A stretch of 54,028 bases of DNA. It comes from Janthinobacterium sp. GTDB lineage: Bacteria; Pseudomonadota; Gammaproteobacteria; Burkholderiales; Burkholderiaceae_D. The notes beneath the pieces are model-generated. The model saw only the letters and a program-made list of their open reading frames with translations, ran no database searches and was not told the origin of the DNA. The stretch is taken from assembly GCA_003133225.1 (NCBI GenBank), contig PKWL01000111.1, positions 1-54,028 on the forward strand. Reading direction: 5' to 3'. Both the position numbers and the translations under genes were made by a program. Shown one piece after another: positions 17,452 through 27,735 of the stretch (its first letter is position 1; the number at the start of each line of letters is the position of its first letter).

Positions 17452-20046
17452 TTAAGCCGCTTTGGCGGATTGGAGGAAATCTTGCGCGAAGCGCTGCAAG
17501 ACACCGCCCGCCTCATAGATCGCCACTTCTTCCGCCGTATCCAGACGGCAGGTCATGGGCACTTCGACCCGCTCGCCATTTTTGCGATGGATCACCAGCG
17601 TCAGCGTCGCGCGCGGCGTGCGCTCGCCCATGACATCGTAAGTCTCGGTGCCGTCGATCGCCAGCGACTTGCGGTTCACGCCCGGCTTGAACTCAAGCGG
17701 CAGCACGCCCATCCCGACCAGATTGGTGCGGTGGATGCGCTCGAAGCCTTCGGATGCGATCGCTTCCACGCCGGCCAAGCGCACGCCCTTGGCCGCCCAG
17801 TCGCGCGAAGAGCCCTGGCCGTAGTCGGCACCCGCAATGATGATCAGCGGCTGCTTGCGTGCCATGTAGGTTTCGATAGCTTCCCACATGCGGGTGACTT
17901 TGCCTTCCGGCTCAAGGCGGGTCAGCGAACCCGCCTGTACCTTGCCGTCTTTCAGCACCATTTCGTTCTTCAGCGTGGGGTTGGCGAAGGTGGCGCGTTG
18001 CGCGGTGAGGTGGTCGCCGCGATGCGTTGCGTAGGAATTGAAGTCCTCCTCCGGCAGGCCCATTTTCGTCAGGTACGCGCCGGCAGCGCTATCGAGCATG
18101 ATGGCATTGGATGGCGACAAGTGGTCGGTCGTGATGTTGTCGCCCAAGACCGCCAGCGGGCGCATGCCCTTGAGCGTGCGCTCACCAGCGAGCGCGCCTT
18201 CCCAGTACGGCGGGCGGCGGATATAAGTGGTCTGCGGACGCCAGTCGTACAGCGGGGAGACCTTTTCGCCATTGTCTTGCTGGTGGGCGAACATCGGAAT
18301 GTACACCTTGCGGTACTGTTCCGGCTTGACGCTGGAGGCAACGATGGCGTCGATTTCTTCGTCAGACGGCCAGATGTCTTTCAGGGTCACCGGCTTGCCA
18401 TCGGCATCGATACCCAAGACGTCTTTCTCGATGTCGAAACGAATGGTGCCGGCAATCGCATAGGCCACCACCAGAGGTGGCGAGGCCAGAAAGGCCTGCT
18501 TGGCATACGGGTGAATGCGACCGTCGAAGTTACGGTTGCCGGACAGCACGGCGGTGGTATACAGATCGCGGTCCAGCACTTCTTTCTGGATCACCGGATC
18601 AAGCGCGCCGGACATGCCGTTGCAGGTGGTGCAGGCAAAGGCCACCACGCCGAAGCCAAGTTTTTCCAGCTCCCGCAACAGCTTGGCTTCTTCCAGATAC
18701 AAGGCCACGGTCTTCGATCCCGGTGCCAGCGAGCTCTTCACCCACGGCTTGCGGGTAAGGCCGCGCGCATTGGCGTTGCGGGCGATGAGGCCGGCGGCAA
18801 TCATATTGCGCGGATTATTGGTGTTGGTGCAACTGGTGATGGCGGCGATAATCACCGCACCGTCTGGCAGCAGGCCCGGCTCGTTTTCCACCTTGCCGCT
18901 GATCCCGCGCGTTGCCAGTTCCGAAGTCGGCACGCGGCTGTGCGGGTTGGACGGCCCGGCAATGTTGCGCACCACGGAGGACAGGTCGAACTTGAGAACG
19001 CGCTCGTATTCGGCGTTCTTCAGGCTGTCCGCCCACAGGCCGGTTTCCTTGGCGTAGAGTTCCACCAGCTTGACTAGCTCATCGTCGCGTCCGGTCAGCT
19101 TCAGATATTTGATGGTTTGCTCATCGATGTAGAACATCGCTGCAGTGGCACCGAACTCCGGTGTCATGTTGGAGATGGTCGCGCGGTCCCCCAGCGTCAG
19201 GTTGGCAGCGCCTTCGCCGTAGAATTCCAGGTAAGAGGACACCACTTTTTGGTTGCGCAGGAATTCGGTTAGCGCCAGCACGGTGTCGGTCGCAGTGATG
19301 CCCGGCTGCGGCTTGCCGCGCAGTTCGACGCCGATGATGTCCGGCAGGCGCATCCAGGAGGCGCGTCCTAGCATCACGCTTTCGGCTTCCAATCCACCCA
19401 CGCCGATGGAGATCACGCCCAGCGCATCGACCATAGGCGTATGGCTGTCGGTGCCAACCAAGGTATCCGGGAAGGCGACGCCGTCTTGAACTTGCACTAC
19501 CGGGCTCATGCGTTCGAGATTTATCTGATGCAAGATGCCGTTGCCGGACGGGATCACGTCAACGTTTTTGAACGCCTTCTTGGTCCAGTTTATGAAGTCG
19601 AAGCGGTCTTCGTTGCGACGGTCTTCGATGTTGCGGTTCTTGATGAATGCGTCGGGATCGAAACCGCCACACTCAACGGCCAGCGAGTGGTCCACCACCA
19701 GTTGTGTCGGCACCACCGGATTAACCAGGGCGGGGTCGCCGCCCTGGGCGGCGATAGCGTCACGCAGGCCGGCGAGGTCAACTAGTGCAGTCTGGCCGAG
19801 GATGTCATGACATATCACACGCGCGGGAAACCATGGGAAATCCAGGTCGCGCTTGCGCTCAATGAACTGCTTCAGGGAATCGTTCAAGGTGGCAGGGTCA
19901 CAACGGCGCACCAAGTTCTCAGCCAGTACGCGTGAGGTGTATGGCAGCTTGTCATAGGCGCCGGGCTGGATCGCGTCGACCGCAGCACGCGTATCGAAGT
20001 GATCTAGCTTAGTGCCCGGCAGGGGTTTGCGGTGTTTGGTGTTCAT
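17452..20046 (-). CDS. acnD: Fe/S-dependent 2-methylisocitrate dehydratase AcnD
   Basis: An aconitase-family protein of 864 residues. AcnD dehydrates 2-methylcitrate to 2-methylaconitate using a [4Fe-4S] cluster. The three cluster cysteines are visible in AITSCTNTNNP (one) and FACTTCNGMSG (two). Substrate-site sequences such as GTDSHTPMVDALG, and YGQGSSRDWAAKG in the C-terminal swivel domain, are intact. The pairing with prpF distinguishes it from a housekeeping AcnA. The initiation signal is weak (GGACTAATCC before the ATG). The 94 nt separating it from prpC show no obvious terminator. Confidence 0.95.
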   Translation of the reverse strand: MNTKHRKPLPGTKLDHFDTRAAVDAIQPGAYDKLPYTSRVLAENLVRRCDPATLNDSLKQFIERKRDLDFPWFPARVICHDILGQTALVDLAGLRDAIAAQGGDPALVNPVVPTQLVVDHSLAVECGGFDPDAFIKNRNIEDRRNEDRFDFINWTKKAFKNVDVIPSGNGILHQINLERMSPVVQVQDGVAFPDTLVGTDSHTPMVDALGVISIGVGGLEAESVMLGRASWMRLPDIIGVELRGKPQPGITATDTVLALTEFLRNQKVVSSYLEFYGEGAANLTLGDRATISNMTPEFGATAAMFYIDEQTIKYLKLTGRDDELVKLVELYAKETGLWADSLKNAEYERVLKFDLSSVVRNIAGPSNPHSRVPTSELATRGISGKVENEPGLLPDGAVIIAAITSCTNTNNPRNMIAAGLIARNANARGLTRKPWVKSSLAPGSKTVALYLEEAKLLRELEKLGFGVVAFACTTCNGMSGALDPVIQKEVLDRDLYTTAVLSGNRNFDGRIHPYAKQAFLASPPLVVAYAIAGTIRFDIEKDVLGIDADGKPVTLKDIWPSDEEIDAIVASSVKPEQYRKVYIPMFAHQQDNGEKVSPLYDWRPQTTYIRRPPYWEGALAGERTLKGMRPLAVLGDNITTDHLSPSNAIMLDSAAGAYLTKMGLPEEDFNSYATHRGDHLTAQRATFANPTLKNEMVLKDGKVQAGSLTRLEPEGKVTRMWEAIETYMARKQPLIIIAGADYGQGSSRDWAAKGVRLAGVEAIASEGFERIHRTNLVGMGVLPLEFKPGVNRKSLAIDGTETYDVMGERTPRATLTLVIHRKNGERVEVPMTCRLDTAEEVAIYEAGGVLQRFAQDFLQSAKAA

Positions 20047-20140
20047 GGATTAGTCCAGAAAAAGTGTAATTGTCTCGGGTCAAACATAACACCGCGCGCC
20101 GGTAGAGGCACCAGCCACCACCAGCGCGCTGGTCGAATGA

Positions 20141-21292
20141 TTAGCGTTCGCTAATTGGCACAAATTTCAAATCATCCGGGCCGACATAATTGGCCGACGG
20201 GCGAATAATCTTGTTATCGATACGCTGTTCGATGATGTGCGCGGCCCAGCCGGAGGTGCGGGAAATCACAAATAGGGGTGTAAACATCGCCGTCGGCACC
20301 CCCATCATGTGATACGACACGGCCGAAAACCAATCGAGGTTCGGGAACATCTTCTTAGCGTCCCACATCACGGTTTCCAGACGCTCGGCGATGTCGAACA
20401 TCGCTGTCGAACCGGCTTCGATGGACAGCTTGCGCGCCACTTCCTTGATGACCTTGTTGCGCGGGTCGGACACGGTATACACCGGATGGCCGAAGCCGAT
20501 TACGACTTCCTTGTTCTCGACCCGGTACCTGATGTCGGCTTCCGCTTCATCCGGATTGTTATAACGATTCTGGATTTCGAACGCAGCTTCGTTCGCGCCG
20601 CCGTGTTTCGGGCCGCGCAACGCGCCGATGGCGCCGGTGATGGCGGAGTAGATATCGGAACCGGTGCCGGCGATCACCCGGCCGGTGAAGGTGGACGCAT
20701 TGAATTCGTGCTCCGCATACAGGATCAGCGAAGTGTGCATCGCTTTTTCCCACGAAGCGGACGGCTTTACGCCATGCAACAGGTGCAGGAAATGGCCGCC
20801 GATTGAATCGTCATCCGTTTCGACGTCGATGCGCTTGCCGTTCGTGCTGAAGTGATACCAGTACAGCAACATGGAACCGAATGAGGCCATCAGGCGATCG
20901 GCGATGTCGCGCGCGCCCGGGGTGTTGTGGTCGTCTTTCTCCGGCAAGGTACAGCCGAGTACCGAGACGCCAGTGCGCATGACGTCCATCGGATGCGACG
21001 CTGCAGGCAGCGCTTCCAGTGCGGCCTTGACACTGGCTGGCAAACCACGCAAGGATTTCAGCTTGGCTTTGTAGCCGGTCAGTTCGGCGGTGGTTGGCAA
21101 TTTGCCGTGTACCAGCAAATAGGCGACTTCCTCGAATTCGCAGGTCTCGGCGATATCTAGGATGTCATATCCACGGTAATGCAAGTCATTGCCGGTCTTG
21201 CCAACTGAACATAGCGCGGTGTTGCCTGCGGTCACGCCGGACAGCGCGACGGATTTTTTTGCTTTGAAACCGGCTGCTTGTGATTCACTCAT
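20141..21292 (-). CDS. prpC: 2-methylcitrate synthase PrpC
   Basis: Condenses propionyl-CoA with oxaloacetate. A citrate-synthase fold of 383 residues with [16 protein letters not shown] (catalytic His), [15 protein letters not shown] (His) and [14 protein letters not shown], the usual PrpC signatures. Start 21292 (MSESQAAGF) follows AGGAGACAAAAA; the longer frame reaching 21331 lacks such a signal. The 82 nt gap to prpB is within the operon. Confidence 0.95.
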   Translation of the reverse strand: MSESQAAGFKAKKSVALSGVTAGNTALCSVGKTGNDLHYRGYDILDIAETCEFEEVAYLLVHGKLPTTAELTGYKAKLKSLRGLPASVKAALEALPAASHPMDVMRTGVSVLGCTLPEKDDHNTPGARDIADRLMASFGSMLLYWYHFSTNGKRIDVETDDDSIGGHFLHLLHGVKPSASWEKAMHTSLILYAEHEFNASTFTGRVIAGTGSDIYSAITGAIGALRGPKHGGANEAAFEIQNRYNNPDEAEADIRYRVENKEVVIGFGHPVYTVSDPRNKVIKEVARKLSIEAGSTAMFDIAERLETVMWDAKKMFPNLDWFSAVSYHMMGVPTAMFTPLFVISRTSGWAAHIIEQRIDNKIIRPSANYVGPDDLKFVPISER

Positions 21293-21374
21293 TTTTTGTC
21301 TCCTAATGGGGAAATAATTGTCGTAATGCATGCCTCTGTGCCCGCACTACTGGAAAACACACTACGCAAATGTC

Positions 21375-22262
21375 TTATTTTTTTTGCGCTGCGAACAACG
21401 CATCCAAATGCTGTTCGAAATCGTGATAATTGATGCGCTCATACAATTCCATGCGGGTTTGCATGGTGTCGACCACGTTCTTTTGCGTGCCGTCGCGGCG
21501 AATTGCGGTATACACGTTTTCGGCGGCCTTGTTCATTGCGCGGAAGGCCGACAGCGGATACAGCACGAGACCGACATCGGCCGATTTCAGCTCCTCTACT
21601 GTAAACAGCGGCGTTGCCCCAAATTCGGTGATATTGGCCAACACCGGCACCTTGACGGCAGCGGCGAACTGCTTGTACATCGCCAGTTCTGTAATCGCTT
21701 CCGGGAAGATCATGTCGGCGCCGGCTTCGACGCAGGCAATCGCTCGCTCCAGCGCGGACTCCAGGCCTTCGACTGCGAGCGCATCGGTACGCGCCATGAT
21801 CACGAAATTCTCGTCGGTACGGGCATCAACGGCCGCCTTAATGCGGTCGACCATTTCCTGCTTGCTGACGATTTCCTTGTTCGGACGATGGCCACAGCGC
21901 TTTGCGCCGACCTGATCTTCGATGTGGATGGCCGCCGCGCCGAACTTGATCATTGATTTGACGGTGCGCGCGACATTGAACGCGCTGGAACCGAAACCGG
22001 TATCGACATCCACCAGCAAAGGCAGGTCGCAAACATCGGTGATACGGCGCACGTCGGTCAACACGTCATCCAGAGTCGAGATGCCGAGGTCAGGCAGGCC
22101 GAGCGAACCGGCCGCGACACCGCCACCGGACAGGTAAATTGTCTTGAAGCCGGCCCGCTTGGCCAGCAATGCATGATTGGCGTTGATCGCTCCGACCACT
22201 TGCAACGGCGACTCTTCTCGCATCGCCTTGCGGAAGGCGGCACCTGCGGAATATTGACTCAT
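21375..22262 (-). CDS. prpB: 2-methylisocitrate lyase PrpB
   Basis: Cleaves 2-methylisocitrate to pyruvate and succinate, the last step of the cycle. It has 295 residues of the isocitrate-lyase/PEP mutase superfamily. Seen in the sequence: [18 protein letters not shown], the metal-binding VDVDTGFG, the active-site Cys in KRCGH, and [13 protein letters not shown]. First gene of the operon, with AGGAGAAGAC before the ATG. The sigma-54-type promoter lies about 65-80 bp upstream. Confidence 0.95.
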   Translation of the reverse strand: MSQYSAGAAFRKAMREESPLQVVGAINANHALLAKRAGFKTIYLSGGGVAAGSLGLPDLGISTLDDVLTDVRRITDVCDLPLLVDVDTGFGSSAFNVARTVKSMIKFGAAAIHIEDQVGAKRCGHRPNKEIVSKQEMVDRIKAAVDARTDENFVIMARTDALAVEGLESALERAIACVEAGADMIFPEAITELAMYKQFAAAVKVPVLANITEFGATPLFTVEELKSADVGLVLYPLSAFRAMNKAAENVYTAIRRDGTQKNVVDTMQTRMELYERINYHDFEQHLDALFAAQKK

Positions 22263-22326
22263 GTCTTCTCCTGATGAATTGCAAACTTGTTTCGTGCAGA
22301 CATCTGCACTGGGACTTGCTCCTTAC

Positions 22327-22342
22327 TGCAATCATCGTGCCA
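22327..22342 (-). promoter_or_regulatory. Sigma-54 (-24/-12) promoter of the prp operon
   Basis: Read on the minus strand, the sequence is TGGCACGATGATTGCA: TGGCACG, four bases, TTGCA, matching the RpoN consensus including the invariant GG and GC with correct spacing. It lies 65-80 bp upstream of prpB in the right orientation. In enterobacteria the prp operon is known to need RpoN and the activator PrpR. Confidence 0.85.
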
Positions 22343-22460
22343 GCGAGGCATTCCAACTTGAAAAAAGTCGCGGCACTGGGAATAATTCATAAAAATCAAG
22401 CACCTGAAAAACAAACTTTTGAATAATGAATTTTATTAAATTATTTAATTGATATTAAAA

Positions 22461-22508
22461 ATGTTTCATATATGTTTCATTTATGTTTCGCGGAACAAAT
22501 ATGAAACA
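22461..22508. promoter_or_regulatory. Repeated TTTCAT-type activator sites upstream of prpB
   Basis: Within an A/T-rich stretch there are ATGTTTCAT at 22461-22469 and again at 22472-22480, ATGTTTC at 22483-22489, and the inverted ATGAAACA at 22501-22508. TGTTTCGCGGAACA (22484-22497) is itself a near palindrome. The cluster lies about 120-180 bp upstream of the sigma-54 promoter, the usual distance for an enhancer-binding activator such as PrpR. Confidence 0.6.
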
Positions 22509-22709
22509 GCACTTAAAACTGGCCACGCGCAGCTTCTGCTGAGCGTACTGACAACGATAAGATTATTGTGTCACGGCAGCGGGTCAGAACCGATCGAGTA
22601 GTAAGCAGGCCTTGTCTTAGTTTTCAATGATTTACGGGGGAGTTTGAAACTCTGACAATTCTGTCCGCGTACTGCGGCGTTCATGCCGCCAAAAGCCAGA
22701 TATCGATAT

Positions 22710-23500
22710 CTTCCCTGCGCTGGCGCCGCTCGAAAACGTGTTGGTACCTGTCTAGCTCGACGGCAGCAACGGCGCCAACCGCGCCGAGCAATCGCCCTTA
22801 GATTGCCGCCAATAACGATGTCGATGCGATCAAGGCGTGGCTGACCCGCTTCCTCGACACCAAGATGACGTTCGACGACTATCGGAAGTGGCCGAACGTC
22901 TTCTGCTACGGTCGACCATTCAGATCGGCAAGCCAATGTCGACATTGACTCTCGACGAAGACTTGTGGATAGGAGTCAAACTGACCATCGATGCGCCGCC
23001 ACAGTCCGGGCGGGAACGCGAACACTATTCCCGCTGCGCTGACTGTTTTCATTGCTGCACCTGTGTTGCTTACGCATCTCGGAAGTGGTTGGCAACGGAT
23101 GGGGAATTTTTCTGTCGGTGTGACAAGGATAGCGAAGAGCGCCGGCGGCTCGAGATCCTGGGAAAAAGCGACGAGCTGCGAATGATGCCCGCAACCAGTG
23201 AATTGATGGTGGAACTGGCGCGCAATCGCCGCCAACTCGGACCGGCACCCTGCCCTTTGCCGGCGGGAGCTACGCCTTTGTTGTTGTTGCCAATCGGCGG
23301 CAAGTCGATGACGCGTGGCGTGGCGTGGCGCGGTGCGGCGTGCCATGCCAATCGCGTGATGCTGGCGTCGGCCCACTGGCTGAGGCACACGGCGGGATCG
23401 CATACGGCCAACAACAACATCGACTTGCGGCATATCCGGGACAATGGCCAAAAGCAGTCTTTCGTGGGCAACCGCCACTACTCTAACGGTGACCAACGCT
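22710..23500 (+). pseudogene. Decayed tyrosine recombinase, copy B (different subfamily)
   Basis: Integrase pieces in order across three frames: a linker-like start (LDGSNGANRA), the SAM-like N-terminal core (NDVDAIKAWLTRFLDTKMTF, DDYRK), TIQIGKPMSTLTL, and much further on MPATSELMVELARNRRQLG, LLPIGGKSMTRG, then the HxxR box in ASAHWLRHTAGSH and NNNIDLRHIRDN. The first catalytic Arg segment and the terminal Tyr box are not readable. The C-terminal sequence differs from copies A and C, so this is a separate integrase. It lies just upstream of the prp control region, where a divergent prpR could be expected. Confidence 0.7.
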
Positions 23501-23528
23501 CAGATCAAGAAATACTCGTGAAACCGGA

Positions 23529-23640
23529 GAAGGCGGCGGCCAAAGTGGATATGATAGACAGGTGTACTACTTCTGCTCCGATACTTGCCACAAGGCGTCG
23601 TCGCTGAACCGAAGAAGTGCACAAGCGGTGCAGCAGCGGC
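23529..23640 (+). pseudogene. YHS-domain remnant
   Basis: QVYYFCSDTCHKA followed after a frameshift by VAEPKKCTSG matches the end of a YHS domain, a small metal-binding module found in heavy-metal P-type ATPases and stand-alone proteins. Only about 30 codons remain. The frame happens to stay open into the FAD oxidoreductase downstream, which has its own start. Confidence 0.5.
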
Positions 23641-23696
23641 CGACCACTTGTGCAAGCGGTGGGCATAAAGCTGATAGACAGGGATGTGAGCAGCAA

Positions 23697-24791
23697 ATGA
23701 GCGACGTAATGCAAACTGATCTCATCCAGATCGGCGGCGCGGGGCCTGCGGGGCTCGCGGCCGCCATCGCCTTGGCCAAGGCCGGTCGCCGCGTGTTGGT
23801 TCACGAGGTGCAGCGCGAAGTCGGGCATCGTTTCGACGGCGACTTCCAGGGGCTGGAAAATTGGAGCACGAAACAGGACGCGCTCGACCTGCTGCAAGAA
23901 ATCGGCATTACCACGGAGTTCGCCATGTTGCCCTGCGCCCGCGGTTATGCTTTCGATGCCTGGGGCGAGCGTTACGAGATGGCCGGCCGCAAGACGTTCT
24001 TTTACATGGTGGAACGGGGGCCGGGTCCGAGGACGCTGGACACCGCCCTGCTGGAGCAGGCGCGTGCACTGGGGGTTGAAGTGCGCTTCAACAGCCGTCT
24101 CGACTACCTAGATGGCCCCGGGATTCTTGCTGCCGGCCCCAAGGCGGCAGACGCTATCGCCGTGGGCTACCATTTCGAGACCGCCATGGAGGATGGTTTC
24201 TGGGTAATTCTCGACGATGAACTTGCACCGCAGGGCTACGCCTACCTGTTGGTCATGAACGGGCGCGGCACCGTCAAAAGCTGCATGTTCTCCAACTTTA
24301 AGCAGGAACACCTGTATGTCGAGCGCACCGTGGTGGCTTTTCAACGGTTGGCGGGGCTGGAAATGGTGAATCCCCGTCCCCACGGTGGCGCGGCCAATTT
24401 CAGCATCCCGGCGCGCGACGTCATGGGCGTGCACCCGATGGTGGGAGAGAGAGCCGGTTTCCAGGATTTTCTATGGGGCTTCGGCATGCGTTACGCTATC
24501 CTGTCCGGGGTGCTGGCGGCACGCAGCGTGCTGGAAGGCAAGGACTACGACCTGCTTTGGCGGCGGGAGTTGTGGCCGCCGATGTGGAATTCCATGGTCA
24601 ATCGGGCGCTTTTCGCCATGTTGGGCAACCGCGGTTACCGCTGGATTCTTCAGAAAAACCGGGCGCGAGTATGGGATGTGAATCGCATTCTCCACGAGCT
24701 CTACCAGCCGTGGCCGATCAAGCGCTTGCTCTTGCCATGGGCGCGCATCCGCTACAACTCTCGGCGCCGAGATAAGGTCTCCTTCCCGTAA
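23697..24791 (+). CDS. FAD-dependent oxidoreductase, geranylgeranyl-reductase-like
   Basis: A protein of 364 residues. The N-terminal Rossmann motif (IGGAGPAGLAAAIALAKAGR, about residues 11-30) ends with the VLVHE acidic strand for FAD. In the middle is the FSIPARDVMGVHPMVGERAG segment, and the C-terminus is basic. This is the pattern of FAD-dependent monooxygenase/geranylgeranyl-reductase family proteins. Start 23697 (MSDVMQ) is chosen because everything upstream in the same frame is a YHS remnant; the second Met 12 bases later is also possible. The substrate is not evident. It stands alone. Confidence 0.75.
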   Translation: MSDVMQTDLIQIGGAGPAGLAAAIALAKAGRRVLVHEVQREVGHRFDGDFQGLENWSTKQDALDLLQEIGITTEFAMLPCARGYAFDAWGERYEMAGRKTFFYMVERGPGPRTLDTALLEQARALGVEVRFNSRLDYLDGPGILAAGPKAADAIAVGYHFETAMEDGFWVILDDELAPQGYAYLLVMNGRGTVKSCMFSNFKQEHLYVERTVVAFQRLAGLEMVNPRPHGGAANFSIPARDVMGVHPMVGERAGFQDFLWGFGMRYAILSGVLAARSVLEGKDYDLLWRRELWPPMWNSMVNRALFAMLGNRGYRWILQKNRARVWDVNRILHELYQPWPIKRLLLPWARIRYNSRRRDKVSFP

Positions 24792-25387
24792 CGCTTGTTC
24801 TGGACGTTCCGCGCCGGCGGCAGTTCGATGTGGCCTTCGCGGTGCAACTGTAACATCAGCCCGTAGCACACCATGTCGCGCGGCGCTCCATTCGACTGGA
24901 CCCAGTTCCAGGCCATCCGTTAATCACGGCAATAGCGGCGGCCCATTGTTTAACATTGGTGGCGAATAGGTGGGAAGTCGTCAATGCAAAGCATGGGTCG
25001 TTATCGAACTTTCTGACTCAAGTGAAGAATGCAGGCCCGGAGCATCGATGAGCATCGCAGCCATTGATCCAGTGCAGACCATCCAGATCCTAATCGAAGA
25101 AATGCAAGCACATCTGAATCTTGGCATTGGTTACGCGATTCCTACCACGCGGATAAAGCTCCTTCACCCTGTTCTTGGCGCCCTCGTTTCTTGACGATCA
25201 TGGTCTATTCATTTGCGGGAAACAACAATCGTTGCACGATTTTCGCCTAGGCTCCGTTTGGCCGGGCTCTATGAGGACCGCGACACCGGCCGCAGGCGTC
25301 GATAGATGGGCCAAGAGGTGCTGCGCATGTTACCGTGAGTACCCACCTACCGGAAAGTGCGGCCCGGGCGCCGCGCCGTGGAAAGCA
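24792..25387. other. Intergenic stretch, no gene recognised
   Basis: A 74-codon plus-strand frame (24970-25194) is open but shows no recognisable domain and no ribosome binding site. The stretch separates the convergent FAD oxidoreductase and MBL hydrolase genes. I see no clear hairpin terminator. Confidence 0.4.
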
Positions 25388-26392
25388 TTAATTGCCCGGA
25401 ACATCTTGCAGCATGATGCTGTACGGAGCGGGAATCCAGCTGAAGCCGCTACTTTCGGCGCGTACGTGGCCCAGGCCGGGAAACGAGATGTGCGCGCCGC
25501 CAACCAAGTAGCCCTGCTGCGCCGCGTCGGCCAGAATTCGTTTCCGCGAGGCCATCGCTGCGCTCCCGTCAACATCGTAGTCGACTGTGATGTCCGGATC
25601 GCGGAACTGCACGTCAGCCGCATGCACGATATCGCCCCACAGCAGCAGACGCTGGCCGCGGCTTTCAATCATATAGCCGCTCAGCCCGGGCGTATGCCCA
25701 TACTCGGAAACGCTGCGCACGCCTGGGAACAGTTCCGTTGCACCATCGAAGGTTCGCAGTTTTCCAGCCTTCGCATACGGATCGACTGTGCGATGCGATT
25801 GCGCGAACGTTGTCTTTCGGTTCGCCGGTGCGCTCGCTTCGCTCGCGGCACTAAGCCAATAACCGGGATCGCGCCGATCGACGTACACCTCCGCATTCGG
25901 GAAGACGCGCTGTCCGCCTATGCTAAGGCCGCCCGAATGGTCGCCGTGAATATGCGTCAACAGGACCACATCAATGCTTTCCGGCCGGTAGCCCGCGGCG
26001 CGAAGGTTGCCAACCAGCTGGCCGGACGTGGCGCCGAATAATTCTCCGGCGCCGGTATCTACCAGAATCTTCTTGGCGCCGGTATCGATCAGGAAGCAAT
26101 TGATCGAGAGTTCCACCGGCAGCGCCTGATGCGATACCGCCATCTCCCTGCGCACTTTCTCGGGATCACTCATGATCTTCGGCAAATCGCGCAAGGCTGT
26201 GCCGTCGGACAGGGCGGTGATGTGGAAATCGCCGAGGCGGAAACGGTAAAAACCAACGGCCTGCTGCGGCACCCAGCCTGCCAGGGCCGGACCGCCTTGC
26301 GTGGCACGGACCAACGAATCTGCCGAGGCAGCGAAAGCGGCGGCGATCATCGCTGCGGCGACGACGAGGACGAGGACGAGTTTCAATTTCAT
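25388..26392 (-). CDS. Secreted MBL-fold metallohydrolase
   Basis: A protein of 334 residues with a signal peptide (hydrophobic core at about residues 4-23, cleavage near AASA), so probably periplasmic. Metal motif THIHGDHSGG (HxHxDH) at about 147, later the His of GHTPGLSGYM and the Asp of LLWGDIVHAADVQF. This matches the quorum-quenching-lactonase/QuiP-like MBL group (glyoxalase II superfamily). The LysR gene is divergent, with an ATGAA-N5-TTCAT palindrome 18 bp in front of this gene. Hydrolysis of a lactone or ester is a family-based guess. Confidence 0.82.
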   Translation of the reverse strand: MKLKLVLVLVVAAAMIAAAFAASADSLVRATQGGPALAGWVPQQAVGFYRFRLGDFHITALSDGTALRDLPKIMSDPEKVRREMAVSHQALPVELSINCFLIDTGAKKILVDTGAGELFGATSGQLVGNLRAAGYRPESIDVVLLTHIHGDHSGGLSIGGQRVFPNAEVYVDRRDPGYWLSAASEASAPANRKTTFAQSHRTVDPYAKAGKLRTFDGATELFPGVRSVSEYGHTPGLSGYMIESRGQRLLLWGDIVHAADVQFRDPDITVDYDVDGSAAMASRKRILADAAQQGYLVGGAHISFPGLGHVRAESSGFSWIPAPYSIMLQDVPGN

Positions 26393-26409
26393 GGTGTTTG
26401 CTCCGTTCT

Positions 26410-26424
26410 ATGAATTCGGTTCAT
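26410..26424. promoter_or_regulatory. Candidate LysR-type operator, site 1
   Basis: ATGAATTCGGTTCAT is an inverted repeat ATGAA-N5-TTCAT between the MBL hydrolase and its divergent LysR gene. A site with the same arms lies in front of the second LysR gene at 33560. Its position immediately upstream of the target gene fits a LysR-type (T-N11-A) site. Confidence 0.5.
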
Positions 26425-26596
26425 GGCGCCCGATGTGGAAGGGCGTCCTCATGATGTTTTTCGATCTGTTCAAAAGTGAATGATGGCGGTCGGGACCTTC
26501 GTTCCCGGCACAATTGAAGGATAAAACATGGAGCAGGCTTTGATAATGGCCAATTTGGGGGAATAATTGCCCCACTATTGGCACAATGAGGATGGC

Positions 26597-27529
26597 ATGG
26601 CTACTGATATGAACGACACGCTGGTCTTTGTCAGAGTTGTCGAAGAGAGAAGTTTCACGGCAGCCGGGCGTAGCCTTCGACTGCCGAAGACGACCGTAAG
26701 CCGCAAGGTCCACGAACTGGAGCTGAGATTGGGCGTACAACTCCTGTACCGAACCACGCGCCGGCTCGGCCTAACCGAAGCGGGAACTGTCTATTTCCAG
26801 CACTGCCGGCAGCTACCGCAAACCTTGCTCGATGCGGAAGCGGCGGTGGGCCAATTGCAGGGCAAGCCGCGCGGCACGCTGCGCGTGACGTGTTCCTATT
26901 CGCTTGGCGTCAGCGTGGTCGCACCATTGCTTGGCGAGTTCCGCAACCTCTATCCCGATGTCCACATTGATCTTATGCTAAGCCACCGCATGCTTGACCT
27001 AGTTGGGGAAGAGATCGATATCGCCTTACGCATGGGTATTTTGGCCGATTCGTCGATGGCCGCGCGCAGGCTCGCGGTCCTGCCCAATCGCGTATACGCC
27101 AGTCCGGTCTATCTCGCGAAATATGGCGAGCCGGCACATCCGTTAGACCTTCGGCGCCACTTTGCACTCGTCACGCGGATCGCGCGCCTCGGCGGCGGCT
27201 ATGCCTGGCCGATGAGCGACGGCGGGGTACTCGAAAATTACGAAGTCAAGCCGGTCATCGAAGCCGACGACCCGGAAGTGCTCAAGGAGCCGTTGTTCGC
27301 CGGCGCGGGCTTGATGATGGCCACTGATCTCATCATGCGGCGACATGAGTCTGAGGGCCTGGTGCGGCCGCTATTGCCGGGCTGGCTCGGCCGCTGTCCC
27401 GAACTACACGCCGTGTTTCCGCGCGGGCATGTGCAGCCACCGAAGCTGAGGATGTTTATCGATTTCTTGATGGCGAAGTTGGAGCTTGACTCGTCCCCCC
27501 CAGGCGTAGGAGCGATCCCGCCAAAATGA
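26597..27529 (+). CDS. LysR-family transcriptional regulator
   Basis: A protein of 310 residues. The N-terminal winged HTH reads MNDTLVFVRVVEERSFTAAG, then LRLPKTTVSRKVHELELRLG and LLYRTTRRLGLTEAG. The effector domain follows with LRVTCSYSLGVSVVAPLLGEF, of the CrgA/AaeR-type group. Start 26597 has GAGGAT close upstream; an alternative start is four codons later. It is divergent from the secreted MBL hydrolase, which it probably controls. Confidence 0.85.
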   Translation: MATDMNDTLVFVRVVEERSFTAAGRSLRLPKTTVSRKVHELELRLGVQLLYRTTRRLGLTEAGTVYFQHCRQLPQTLLDAEAAVGQLQGKPRGTLRVTCSYSLGVSVVAPLLGEFRNLYPDVHIDLMLSHRMLDLVGEEIDIALRMGILADSSMAARRLAVLPNRVYASPVYLAKYGEPAHPLDLRRHFALVTRIARLGGGYAWPMSDGGVLENYEVKPVIEADDPEVLKEPLFAGAGLMMATDLIMRRHESEGLVRPLLPGWLGRCPELHAVFPRGHVQPPKLRMFIDFLMAKLELDSSPPGVGAIPPK

Positions 27530-27735
27530 AAGCGCCAAAGCTGTTCTTGAGGTCCAGGGTAAATCGAACCACCGGCACAAGGATTTTCGATCCCCGCTGC
27601 GTCGATGCGAAGTCATGTGGAATGTGAGATGGGTAGTTGCAAACGGAAAAATTGACTCGTTGCGGTTTGTTGCCTGAAGATTTGGACTGACCGCTTTCGC
27701 TGCGCGCCATGGGGCGTGGCGCCGATCGGCGCCTG

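Noticed and set aside
17470..19077. A 535-codon open frame on the plus strand opposite acnD
   Set aside because: It is the antisense shadow of acnD; high-G+C genes often leave such frames. It has no domain and no ribosome binding site.
22837..23607. A 256-residue protein on the plus strand
   Set aside because: Only its C-terminal part resembles a real protein (integrase HxxR box); the front part is integrase sequence in other frames, so it is a decayed gene.
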